From positions 1 to 14,383 of the forward strand of contig JAGVFV010000070.1 of assembly GCA_020057445.1 (NCBI GenBank): a DNA stretch of 14,383 nucleotides, given 5' to 3'. Positions 5,898-12,465 of this stretch are shown here, piece after piece. The position numbers and the translations under genes are program-made. The stretch is from an archaeon (GTDB lineage Archaea > Nanobdellota > Nanobdellia > Woesearchaeales > JAHJEM01). Positions within the stretch are counted from its first letter, which is position 1. Each line of letters opens with the position of its first letter. The notes beneath the pieces were generated by a model. That model did not search any database and was not told the DNA's origin. It worked only from the letters and a program-made list of their open reading frames with translations.

Positions 5898-5921
5898 TTC
5901 TGAGTGCTCCCGCCGGGATTC
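5870..5921. repeat. direct repeat at the tRNA-Glu 3' end (copy 2, att-like)
   Basis: This is the partner of 3082-3133, with 45 of 52 positions identical. It spans the last 17 bases of the tRNA gene and its terminator. The tRNA here is complete, so this would be the intact-gene side of an integration, with 3082-3133 holding the truncated copy. Confidence 0.65.
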
Positions 5922-6040
5922 GAACCCGGGTCGCTGGATGTTCCTAGTGCAACCGAAGTCGCACTTCGAGAATCCAGCATGATTGTTCCCGCAGGGAAAC
6001 CGAATCGGTTTTCCGCTGGGCCGGACTACACTACAGGAGC
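5905..6040 (-). tRNA. tRNA-Glu (anticodon CTC) with two introns
   Basis: The exons total 75 nt: 6020-6040, 5967-5985 and 5905-5939. Spliced, they give acceptor GCTCCTG/CGGGAGC with discriminator A, a D-arm GTGT...TCAT with GG in the loop as in other archaeal tRNA-Glu, anticodon stem CTGGA/TCCAG with loop TTCTCGA (anticodon at 5968-5970), a 4-nt variable loop, and T-arm CCGGG-TTCGAAT-CCCGG. Intron 1 (5986-6019, 34 nt) lies in the D-loop. TCCG/CGGG forms the 4-bp central helix, flanked by the 3-nt bulges GC^C and AA^C. Intron 2 (5940-5966, 27 nt) lies at the canonical 37/38 site. Helix TTCT/AGGA, bulges CG^A and AC^A, and an intron hairpin AGTGCGAC-TTCG-GTTGCACT form an ideal bulge-helix-bulge. 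CCA is not encoded. Removal by the archaeal tRNA endonuclease is expected; the D-loop site would need one with relaxed specificity. Confidence 0.93.
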
Positions 6041-6061
6041 TTAAAGTCCTCAAAGTGACGG

Positions 6062-6073
6062 GTTATTTATAAA
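6062..6073 (-). promoter_or_regulatory. TATA promoter of tRNA-Glu
   Basis: On the minus strand CTTTATAAATAA is centred about 27 bases upstream of the first tRNA base, the standard archaeal spacing. The tRNA is therefore transcribed independently of the rps12 gene that precedes it. Confidence 0.65.
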
Positions 6074-6103
6074 GATATTTGTTAGAAAATGAGATAAAAA
6101 CCT

Positions 6104-6541
6104 TTACTTCCTTGCCTTCTCGATCAATCCGCGTCTGAGAGCGTTCAATGACTGGTCGTTGACCTTGATGACTTGCCAGCGAACGCCAGGGATGTCTCCT
6201 TTGGACCGTCCCATCTTTCCGCCGATCCGTTCGATCATGACCTCGTCGTGCTCGTCGACAAGCTTTGTTGCGCCGTCTCCAGGTAGGAATGCCGTGACCT
6301 GCTTTCCGTTCTTGATGAGCTGCACCCGCACGCACTTTCGCATGGCAGAATTTGGCTGCTTTGCCTCAAGCTGCACTTTCTCAAGCACGATTCCCGATGC
6401 CTGGGACGATCCTTCCAATGGATCTGATTTCTTCGCAAGGCCAAGCGTCTTCTTCGCATACCATTTGTACAGTTTCCTGTACCTGAGGTGACGCTTCTTG
6501 AGCGCCTTTCCAGAGTTGATTCCGCTTGGTTTATTAGCCAC
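6104..6541 (-). CDS. rps12: 30S ribosomal protein S12 (uS12)
   Basis: The 145-residue protein is the decoding-centre ribosomal protein. It has the archaeal/eukaryotic-type N-terminus (KPSGINSGKALKKRHL), the central invariant block EAKQPNSAMRKCVRVQLIKN, whose PNSA loop contacts the A-site, and the terminal IPGVRWQVIKVNDQSLNALR. Length is normal. The start is a GTG at 6541, 26 bases after the TATA box, so the mRNA is probably leaderless; the ATG at 6543 is in another frame. In most archaea it sits directly after nusA and is followed by rps7 and EF-1A genes. Here it is cut off from nusA by an accessory block and followed by a tRNA, so the usual str-type operon is broken on both sides. Confidence 0.95.
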   Translation of the reverse strand: MANKPSGINSGKALKKRHLRYRKLYKWYAKKTLGLAKKSDPLEGSSQASGIVLEKVQLEAKQPNSAMRKCVRVQLIKNGKQVTAFLPGDGATKLVDEHDEVMIERIGGKMGRSKGDIPGVRWQVIKVNDQSLNALRRGLIEKARK

Positions 6542-6561
6542 ATACGTGAGATTCAGGGGTT

Positions 6562-6571
6562 GTTTTTAAAG
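6562..6571 (-). promoter_or_regulatory. TATA promoter of rps12
   Basis: On the minus strand CCTTTAAAAA is centred about 26 bases before the GTG start. Its presence fits the loss of operon linkage to nusA: rps12 must be transcribed on its own. Confidence 0.6.
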
Positions 6572-6649
6572 GTTTCCCTTCTCTGATGTGAGAATTTCGA
6601 CTGAAAGAACACTTTTTTATCATTTTTATCCTCTTTTATTATGTCTTTA

Positions 6650-6823
6650 TGGCGGTGCGACGGAATTTGCTCTGCAAATTCCTAGGCGGCACCCCGTAGG
6701 GGGCAAGTCCCCCGCCGTCTCGCACGCCAATGAAATAATAGATGTGCACCTTCCACACATACTTCGCCCTTGGCACATTTTGCCTGCGCGAATGCGCAGG
6801 GCAGCGCCGAAGGCGCGAAATGT
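6650..6823. other. GC-rich hairpin cluster: structured-RNA candidate or palindromic repeat element
   Basis: Part 1 (6650-6729) closes with TGGCG.TGCGA/TCGCACGCCA (10 bp, one bulge). Inside are a perfect 9-bp hairpin GGAATTTGC-TCT-GCAAATTCC (6662-6682) and a second domain GGCGG...CCGCC (6685-6716) that can form either CCCC-GTA-GGGG or GGGGG-CAAGT-CCCCC. Part 2 holds ATGTG/CACAT (6742-6760) and a three-way junction: ACATTT/AAATGT (6775-6780, 6818-6823) enclosing TGCCTGCGC-GAAT-GCGCAGGGCA and GCGCC-GAA-GGCGC. No open frame with coding character spans it. It lies between the AbrB-like gene and the rps12 promoter. T-rich sequence with TTTTATTAT precedes it on the plus strand. It resembles no RNase P, SRP or rRNA signature I know. 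Dispersed palindromic repeat and stand-alone RNA are both open. Confidence 0.55.
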
Positions 6824-6857
6824 TCGATGTTCATTTGCATAAGATCAAAAAATAATA

Positions 6858-7187
6858 CTATTTCCTTCCATACACCGTCTTCCTTTCCATCACCAGGTGC
6901 TTCTTGTCAGGGATAGAGATATAGACCTCTTCCCCTTGCTTGAGGTTAATGCTACGGATGATGTCCTTGCTGAAATAGATGCCAAGCCTGCCTTCAGAGA
7001 GTTTCACGACCTTCTGTCGTATCTGCAATGGGGTATTTTTGAGTTCTTCGACGACCTTCTTAGAAGAAATCGGTTCAAATTCGAAATAATCGCATTTTGG
7101 ACACTGGAAGCTGATCGCCTTTTGCTTTGCTCCCTCAACACTGACCAAGACCTTCCTGAGTTCCGATGTACACCTTTGGCATTTCAT
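6858..7187 (-). CDS. zinc-ribbon plus AbrB/SpoVT-like DNA-binding protein (antitoxin-like)
   Basis: The protein has 109 residues. Two CxxC knuckles (Cys3, Cys6 and Cys29, Cys32) form a probable zinc ribbon. From about residue 55 onward, IRQKVVKLSEGRLGIYFSKD, then IIRSINLKQGEEVYISIPD, fits the swapped-hairpin AbrB/MazE fold used by many antitoxins to bind DNA. The start ATG overlaps the stop of the upstream small gene by 4 bases (ATGA); the longer frame to 7250 lies within that gene. Upstream of the pair is a perfect palindrome, a good candidate operator. Zinc-ribbon-AbrB proteins next to a tiny basic partner are common in DPANN genomes. Calling it an antitoxin is inference from context. Confidence 0.7.
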   Translation of the reverse strand: MKCQRCTSELRKVLVSVEGAKQKAISFQCPKCDYFEFEPISSKKVVEELKNTPLQIRQKVVKLSEGRLGIYFSKDIIRSINLKQGEEVYISIPDKKHLVMERKTVYGRK

Positions 7188-7393
7188 TTCAACCTCTTTG
7201 CATTTATCACGGTAATAGTATTTGCATATACTGAATAAACAATATAACACCCTTTCTCCTTAATCACATAAGTGTTTCCTTTCTTCCTTGCATTTCTCGA
7301 AAATAATATCAAATCTACGACTTCATGCCAAGGCATATTTCCGTGCTCATCGACATAATGTCTTGATCTTTGAATATCCCGTACAGACCTCAT
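7184..7393 (-). CDS. small RelE/DUF4258-like protein (toxin-like), 69 aa
   Basis: A compact 69-residue protein. A helical N-terminus (SVRDIQRSRHYVDEHGNMPW) leads into WHEVVDLILFSRNARKKGNT and then strands YVIKEKGCYIVYSVY and NTITVINAKRL. The order helix, RKKG, then three strands ending in ViNAKR resembles DUF4258/RelE-superfamily small proteins. No catalytic residue can be assigned. It is first in a two-gene operon whose second gene encodes an AbrB-like protein and starts inside its stop codon. The ATG at 7393 lies about 20-26 bases after the TATA-like sequence, so the transcript is close to leaderless. Toxin function is inferred from gene order only. Confidence 0.55.
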   Translation of the reverse strand: MRSVRDIQRSRHYVDEHGNMPWHEVVDLILFSRNARKKGNTYVIKEKGCYIVYSVYANTITVINAKRLK

Positions 7394-7407
7394 ATACTCA
7401 CTTCAAC

Positions 7408-7434
7408 TTTAAAAATGTAGTCATTTTGACTACA
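7408..7434 (-). promoter_or_regulatory. promoter with perfect 8-3-8 palindrome (probable operator)
   Basis: TGTAGTCA (7416-7423), a TTT spacer, then TGACTACA (7427-7434) is a perfect inverted repeat. It abuts, on the minus strand, a TATA-like TTTTTAAAG (7408-7416) located just before the small-protein/AbrB operon. A dimeric binding site that overlaps the BRE/TATA region is what an autoregulating AbrB-type protein would need. The plus-strand protease promoter begins only about 40 bases away, so the same site could influence both. Confidence 0.6.
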
Positions 7435-7473
7435 AAAAGATTGCGGAGAAGTGTCCAGTGAGCGCGTGGACAA

Positions 7474-7485
7474 ATCTTTATAAAC
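7474..7485 (+). promoter_or_regulatory. TATA promoter of the metalloprotease-like gene
   Basis: ATCTTTATAAAC is centred 26 bases upstream of the ATG at 7506, implying a leaderless transcript and selecting this start over the longer frame beginning at 7458. Confidence 0.65.
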
Positions 7486-7505
7486 CTGTATGGAGTTCTA
7501 TTACT

Positions 7506-8054
7506 ATGCATGGACCTACAACGATGACTGACGAAGAATTAGAGAAAAAAATAGATTCAACAATCATAAGACTCACACCGCTTTTCCAGGCAGGCATCTA
7601 CCCAAAGCCGGATTTAAGGCGTGAAGAAAAATGGGGGCTTAGCATTTCATCACGCCCTTGCTATAATTGGGAAGAGAACTATTTTTATTTCCCGCAAGAA
7701 CCTGATATGAATCCTCGAAGAACACGAACTCTCTTATCAGATGCAACAATAAACCATGAAGTAAGTCATTTCTTGCATTTTCACATAAGTCCCCAAGTAT
7801 GGATATGGCGGAAATCAAACGAGAAACCTGCAGAAGAACACAATGCACTTGAACATTTCCAGGAACACATAGCAGAATTTCCAAACTTTATCATTGGTAT
7901 GAATGAAGACATCAATGAACAAGAAAAATATTGGTACAATAAACCACTCTATGATTACTTCGGGCCATCAGCACTTCCACTTTTAGCAAGAATGAGTATC
8001 GACGATATTTTTCGTTCCTGTCAACCATTTCTTCACAAAAGAATATATGTCTAA
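7506..8054 (+). CDS. HExxH metalloprotease-like protein (zincin fold)
   Basis: The 182-residue protein has INHEVSHFLHFHI at about residues 82-94, with HEVSH (84-88) as a zincin active site: two zinc-ligand histidines and the catalytic Glu85. Thirty-odd residues later, EHFQEHIAEF offers Glu120 or Glu124 as third ligand, as in gluzincins. There is no signal peptide or membrane segment, so it would be cytosolic. The substrate is unknown. Its TAA stop (8052-8054) overlaps the nusA stop (8051-8053) tail to tail. It is the only plus-strand gene between two informational genes and has its own strong promoter, consistent with insertion into the nusA-rps12 junction. It could instead be a non-peptidase member of the fold. 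Confidence 0.7.
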   Translation: MHGPTTMTDEELEKKIDSTIIRLTPLFQAGIYPKPDLRREEKWGLSISSRPCYNWEENYFYFPQEPDMNPRRTRTLLSDATINHEVSHFLHFHISPQVWIWRKSNEKPAEEHNALEHFQEHIAEFPNFIIGMNEDINEQEKYWYNKPLYDYFGPSALPLLARMSIDDIFRSCQPFLHKRIYV

Positions 8055-8470
8055 ATAACCTTTATTTCCTTCAGTTCCGGAAAATACTTCTGCACGATCT
8101 TCTCGTATTCGCGAAGGTTCTGGGCTTTCGATCCGATCATCAGCCCTCGTGTCTTCTCGTCAGGCCCGGAGACTGTCACGACACCTAGCTCTTCCTTGAT
8201 CTCTATGATGCGAAGCGGCGCCATGATGTTGATCACGAACTTGGTCATGATGGAACTGTATTCTGTGATCTTGAACCGCTTGCTCATAAGCTTCTCAAGC
8301 CGTGCCACATTTGCCTTGTCCTTGCCAAGAGCCCTGCCGATCTCACCTTCATCGACGAGAAAGACGACCTTGTCCTTGAAATAGAAGCAGTCCTTCAGGT
8401 TCGCATGCGTCACCTTCTCAAAGAGGGCCATCAGACCGAGCATCTCCTGGTCATAGACAACCTTATTCAT
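8051..8470 (-). CDS. nusA: archaeal NusA-like transcription factor (two KH domains)
   Basis: The 139-residue protein has the normal archaeal NusA size: two KH RNA-binding domains, without the N-terminal and S1 domains of bacterial NusA. The first KH region includes DEGEIGRALGKDKANVARLEK (centred on residue 50), the second SGPDEKTRGLMIGSKAQN (101-118). Both loops lack the second glycine of the usual GxxG (GKDK and GSKA), which could weaken nucleic-acid binding. Its ATG overlaps the rpl30e stop (ATGA), and it closes the rpoB-A'-A''-L30e operon as in other archaea. An upstream in-frame start at 8509 would overlap rpl30e by 43 bases and is not favoured. Confidence 0.9.
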   Translation of the reverse strand: MNKVVYDQEMLGLMALFEKVTHANLKDCFYFKDKVVFLVDEGEIGRALGKDKANVARLEKLMSKRFKITEYSSIMTKFVINIMAPLRIIEIKEELGVVTVSGPDEKTRGLMIGSKAQNLREYEKIVQKYFPELKEIKVI

Positions 8471-8730
8471 GTGACCCCGATGACCGCAACAGAAAATGGT
8501 TTCTTGCACAGGATGCCAAGTTCCTCATTCAGCAGGTCGACCACTTCGAGATCGAACTTGGCAATATCCTTCTGCCTCTCGATATCCCTTCTGACTGTTG
8601 CCTTGCAATTCTTGGCAAGATAGACTTTCTTGATCGTGCCTTTCAGGATCCCTTTCAAGACCTCTCTCTCGCCGATGATCATGTTCTTCGACCCTAACTG
8701 TTTCCGAATCTCTTCAATTGCGCTTTCCAT
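8467..8730 (-). CDS. rpl30e: 50S ribosomal protein L30e (L7Ae/L30e family)
   Basis: The 87-residue protein is the archaeal/eukaryotic L30e. It has the family's helix-strand start (AIEEIRKQLGSKNMIIGERE), a strand VYLAKNCKA leading to the RNA-binding loop, and the ending LGILCKKPFSVAVIGV, which corresponds to the conserved LGxxCGKPFxVxxLxV. The glycine of CGKP is replaced by lysine. The gene order between rpoA2 and nusA is the standard archaeal one and supports the call. The ATG at 8730 is chosen because an AGG lies about 10 bases upstream; a GTG at 8736 overlapping the rpoA2 stop (GTGA) is the alternative and adds two residues. Confidence 0.9.
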   Translation of the reverse strand: MESAIEEIRKQLGSKNMIIGEREVLKGILKGTIKKVYLAKNCKATVRRDIERQKDIAKFDLEVVDLLNEELGILCKKPFSVAVIGVT

Positions 8731-8732
8731 CG

Positions 8733-9851
8733 TCACTTACCTTTCATTATCAACACAGGAAGGCCAGTCCCTGTGGGGATGGGCTGGTTGATCATCACAT
8801 TCTCGATGATGCTGTTCAGGAAATCCGCTTCCCCTGTCATGCTCGCATCCATGATATTCTTGATAGGAGTCTCAAATGATGCCCGAGCGAGGACTGATGG
8901 CTTCTCCTTCACAATCCCGTACCTGTTGATGCCAAGGACGTGCCCTGACATGCACATGGTGTCTGCGACAAGCATGATATGCCTAACGTCAATCTCGATC
9001 CCTTGTGTGCGTGTCACTTTCAATATCTCGTTGATGATCGCCTGACGCGCCGCCTCGATGCCGAAATTCTTCTCAATCTCGAAGATGTCATTTGTCATGG
9101 TCTTTTCCAGATCCACAAAGTCGAGCCTGGCGATGTCCTTGATGTTCGTCCCTGCGGTCATGATGATGAATTCCTCATCGCGCTTCACCGGAAGCACCTG
9201 CGTGATACCCTTGATACCAGAGATGTAGATGCCCTTGATCTTCTCTTTCAGGCGGTAGAGGCTTCCGAGGCTCTCTTCCTTGGACGATCCCTTGACGATG
9301 ATCCTCTCCTCCTTGTCGAAGCGGAACGAGAATCCCTTGACAGCCTTATCAAGGTCTTTTGCAATCCTTGCCGCGCTCTCTCTCTTGTCATCGTTGAGCG
9401 TAATCGTCATGGTCAGTTCCACCATGTCGATGTCGATGGACTTGATGAATTCCTTGAACGTGGTCTCCTTGATCTGCTTTGCAAGCTCCTTGATGTCCTT
9501 TCCCTTGTTATGCGGGCTTTTCAACCTGATCTCCATCATCTTCGTGCTGATCTCCTTTCTCCCGTCGAGGATCTCGATCAGGCGCGGAAGCCCTGTCGTG
9601 ACGTTCATCTCTGAGACTCCTGCAAAGTGGAAGGTGTTGAGCGTCATCTGGGTTCCAGGCTCGCCGATAGATTCTGCGCTCACGATGCCGACGCTTTCGC
9701 CTGGCTCTGCGAGGGATGACCTGTATTCCTTATACACTTCCTCGAGCACCTTCTTAAGCTTCATCTTCCCCAACCCTTCTGTATACTTCTTCACTTCCTC
9801 GATGATGGACAGGGGAAGCTTCTCCTCATATTCTTCATAAAGCTCATCCAT
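8733..9851 (-). CDS. rpoA2: DNA-directed RNA polymerase subunit A''
   Basis: The 372-residue protein is the C-terminal part of the largest subunit, which archaea encode as a separate gene. The bridge-helix/trigger-loop region is intact: AEPGESVGIVSAESIGEPGT followed by QMTLNTFHFAGVSEMN (about residues 48-83) and then LPRLIEILDGRK. The jaw region follows, and near the C-terminus is the conserved segment with SVLARASFETPIKNIMDAS. A strong Shine-Dalgarno (GGAGGAG) stands about 5 bases before the ATG, unlike the leaderless accessory genes. It starts 10 bases after the rpoA1 stop and its own stop touches rpl30e, so it is mid-operon. Confidence 0.96.
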   Translation of the reverse strand: MDELYEEYEEKLPLSIIEEVKKYTEGLGKMKLKKVLEEVYKEYRSSLAEPGESVGIVSAESIGEPGTQMTLNTFHFAGVSEMNVTTGLPRLIEILDGRKEISTKMMEIRLKSPHNKGKDIKELAKQIKETTFKEFIKSIDIDMVELTMTITLNDDKRESAARIAKDLDKAVKGFSFRFDKEERIIVKGSSKEESLGSLYRLKEKIKGIYISGIKGITQVLPVKRDEEFIIMTAGTNIKDIARLDFVDLEKTMTNDIFEIEKNFGIEAARQAIINEILKVTRTQGIEIDVRHIMLVADTMCMSGHVLGINRYGIVKEKPSVLARASFETPIKNIMDASMTGEADFLNSIIENVMINQPIPTGTGLPVLIMKGK

Positions 9852-9861
9852 AGTACTCCTC

Positions 9862-12453
9862 CTATTCTAGGGAATGCACGATCTTTCTCACATTGATCTT
9901 TCCAGCCTCGCTCTTCGAGACGTCGATCGAGTCTTCGCCATACTGGAACTGCACGATCCTTCCTGAAGCGTCGCGCACAGTGAAATCATACTCGACCTTC
10001 AAGTCCTGCATGGCATTTGACAATCTGCGATAAAGATATCCTGATTTTGGCGTACGAAGCGCAGTATCCATGAGCGAATCCCTTCCTGTCATCGCCATGA
10101 AGAACTGCTCGTGCGGCAACAGCCCGTTCTTGAAACCATTCTTGATGAATCCCCGGGATGACGACCCAAGGTCAAACCGTTTGAAGCACGAAAGGGTCCT
10201 ATCCTTATATCCCATGTTGATACGATGTCCGCGAAGGGCCTGCTGGCCGACGCATGCGGACATCTGCGCAAGATTGATGATATTTCCCTTCGCCCCGCTC
10301 TGCACCATCTTCATGATGTCAGACTTCTGGTTCGCCTTCACCTGCACGATCCGGCCGATGTCGTCTCTTGCGCGGTTCAGGCGCTCCAATATGCGAAGCT
10401 CGACAGTCTCATCCATGGAACGGCCCGGCATCACATCAAGAGTCTTATCATGATATGCATTGATGAACGATTGCACCTCATCCTCAGCATCAACGACCAT
10501 GACCCTGATATCATTCTTCGTCTGCTCGTTCAGGTCGATGTCAGCGAGGCCGACAGAAAATCCGTGCCGGAACAAGACCTCAATCCCCAGGCGGTACACT
10601 TTTCCGAGGATGTCGACCATCTCCTCCTGCCCGTACTTCTTGTGAAGTGTGCGCAGGAGCAGGCCGCTTCCTTCCCCGAGATTGTTCTTGTCCATGATCC
10701 CTGAGATGAGCTTCCCATTCTTGATCTCGACAACAGCGTCAGGATGGTCCGGACTGCTCTTGTAGATCCTGGAAAGCCCCTTGAAATTGAAATCGTTCGG
10801 AAGGATCACGCTGAAGATCTCCTTGCCAGAGACAATCTCCTTGTTTGGCAACTTCGAGAAGTCATCAATACCAACAGCCGCGAGCATGTCAACACCGACA
10901 TCCCGAGGGACCTTGAAATCGGCAGCAGTGAGGATATAATTTCCAGATATCGCATCCTGATTGCACCCGATGATGGAGAGGCCATACCTCGGGCTGATGA
11001 GCTGCGTCTGCACTTCCATGAGCATCTCTGCTTCAGCACGCGCCTCTTCTGTCTGGGGGATGTGCAAATTCATCTCATCACCGTCAAAGTCTGCGTTATA
11101 CGGGGCGCACACCGCAGGATTCAGGCGCAATGTCAATCCCGGAAGGACGCGCACACGATGGCACATCATGCTCATCCTGTGCAATGACGGTTGCCTGTTG
11201 AACAGCGCGACATCGCCATCCATGAGATGGCGCTCGACGACAAATCCTGGCTGGATCTCCTCCAGGAGCTGCTCCTTTGTCTCATCAGTGATCTTCTTCC
11301 TCTTCCCGTCAGGCCTGATGATATAGTTTGCCCCTGGATAGATGTGCGGGCCTTTCTCGATGAACTTCTTCAGATAATCCCTATTCCAATCCGTGACGCG
11401 TTCAGGGACAGTGAGCTTCATGGCAATGACGAACGGCACGCCGACCTCGTTGATCTGCAGCATCGGGTCAGGGCTGATGACTGTGCGCGCGGAGAAATTC
11501 GTCCTCTTCCCCGCAAGATTATGCCGGATCCTTCCCTCTTTTGACTTGATCCTTGACGTGATAGTCTTCAATGGCTGCCCGCCGCGGTGGCGTGCAGGAG
11601 GAAGCTGAGCGACCTCATTATCAAAAAACGTGGTGATGTGATACTGGAGCAGGTCCCACAAGTCCTCGATGATGATCTCAGGAGCTCCTGCATTGATATT
11701 CTCAAACAGGCGGTGGTTTATCCGCACGATGTCGCCAAGCTTGTGCGTCAGGTCATCCTCGCTCCTCTCGCCTGATTCGAGCGTGATGGACGGACGCATG
11801 GTCACTGGCGGGATGGGAAGTACAGTCAAGACCATCCATTCAGGCCGAAGCGCCTTCGGGTTGACCCCGAATAATTCCAGGTCATCATCAGTCACCTTTT
11901 CCAGGCGCGTCCTGATCTCTATAGGAGAGACCCTTTTCTCATTCTCGATGAGCGTGGTCGGCTTCTCAAGCGTGATCTTGAACTGCTTTGCCTTGCAGTA
12001 CGGGCATTTCCCTTGCGTCTTCAGGTTCGCGATGATCTCCTTGATGAGCTTCCTCTGACCAGAGACACCACTGATCTGCCCGATCTCATTGAGCTGCTCC
12101 TTGTACTTGTCTATCCTATTCTTCGGGATGAGGATCTTTGAGCACTCCCTGCAGGTGGAACGCAGGAGATCCATGGTCACACCTATGAAATTGATATGGA
12201 TGATCGGGCGCGCAAGCTCGATATAGCCAAAGTGGCCTGGACATTCTTTGAGCTTGTTGCCGCATGTCTTGCATTTCAGCCCGGGATCGATCACGCCAAG
12301 CCTGATGTCCATCAGGCCTCCGTCGACAGGATACCCTTCCTTATCATAGAGCTCAGGAGTCACGATCTTTGCGGCAGCGATGTCCTTGATGAACTTAGGG
12401 CTCATGATGCCAAATTCGATCTTCGCAATCTTTTTCTGTGCAGGAATTTCCAT
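9862..12453 (-). CDS. rpoA1: DNA-directed RNA polymerase subunit A'
   Basis: The 863-residue protein is the catalytic large-subunit part. The clamp zinc site is Cys61, Cys64, Cys71, His74 (CKTCGNKLKECPGH), and a second site is Cys101, Cys104, Cys150, Cys153. The switch and lid region contains RHRGGQPLKTITSRIKSKEG and RHNLAGKRTNFSARTVISPD. The active centre NADFDGDEMN (453-462) holds the three Mg-chelating aspartates 455, 457 and 459. The C-terminus (RDASGRIVQFQYGEDSIDV) is where archaeal A' normally ends before A''. All expected motifs are present and the length is typical. It lies 12 bases after rpoB' and is clearly co-transcribed with it. Confidence 0.97.
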   Translation of the reverse strand: MEIPAQKKIAKIEFGIMSPKFIKDIAAAKIVTPELYDKEGYPVDGGLMDIRLGVIDPGLKCKTCGNKLKECPGHFGYIELARPIIHINFIGVTMDLLRSTCRECSKILIPKNRIDKYKEQLNEIGQISGVSGQRKLIKEIIANLKTQGKCPYCKAKQFKITLEKPTTLIENEKRVSPIEIRTRLEKVTDDDLELFGVNPKALRPEWMVLTVLPIPPVTMRPSITLESGERSEDDLTHKLGDIVRINHRLFENINAGAPEIIIEDLWDLLQYHITTFFDNEVAQLPPARHRGGQPLKTITSRIKSKEGRIRHNLAGKRTNFSARTVISPDPMLQINEVGVPFVIAMKLTVPERVTDWNRDYLKKFIEKGPHIYPGANYIIRPDGKRKKITDETKEQLLEEIQPGFVVERHLMDGDVALFNRQPSLHRMSMMCHRVRVLPGLTLRLNPAVCAPYNADFDGDEMNLHIPQTEEARAEAEMLMEVQTQLISPRYGLSIIGCNQDAISGNYILTAADFKVPRDVGVDMLAAVGIDDFSKLPNKEIVSGKEIFSVILPNDFNFKGLSRIYKSSPDHPDAVVEIKNGKLISGIMDKNNLGEGSGLLLRTLHKKYGQEEMVDILGKVYRLGIEVLFRHGFSVGLADIDLNEQTKNDIRVMVVDAEDEVQSFINAYHDKTLDVMPGRSMDETVELRILERLNRARDDIGRIVQVKANQKSDIMKMVQSGAKGNIINLAQMSACVGQQALRGHRINMGYKDRTLSCFKRFDLGSSSRGFIKNGFKNGLLPHEQFFMAMTGRDSLMDTALRTPKSGYLYRRLSNAMQDLKVEYDFTVRDASGRIVQFQYGEDSIDVSKSEAGKINVRKIVHSLE

Positions 12454-12465
12454 AGGTAGTCCTAA

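Noticed and set aside
6104..6541. Considered whether rps12 still belongs to the nusA operon
   Set aside because: An opposite-strand gene, a terminating accessory operon and a dedicated TATA box at leaderless spacing lie between them.
6588..6842. Plus-strand 84-residue ORF over the GC-rich hairpin cluster
   Set aside because: Its codons are the arms of perfect hairpins; the open frame follows from GC content.
8979..9614. Long plus-strand ORF (211 residues), and others opposite rpoA1, rpoA2 and rpoB'
   Set aside because: They are antisense shadows of highly conserved RNA polymerase genes in GC-richer DNA, with no matching families or promoters.
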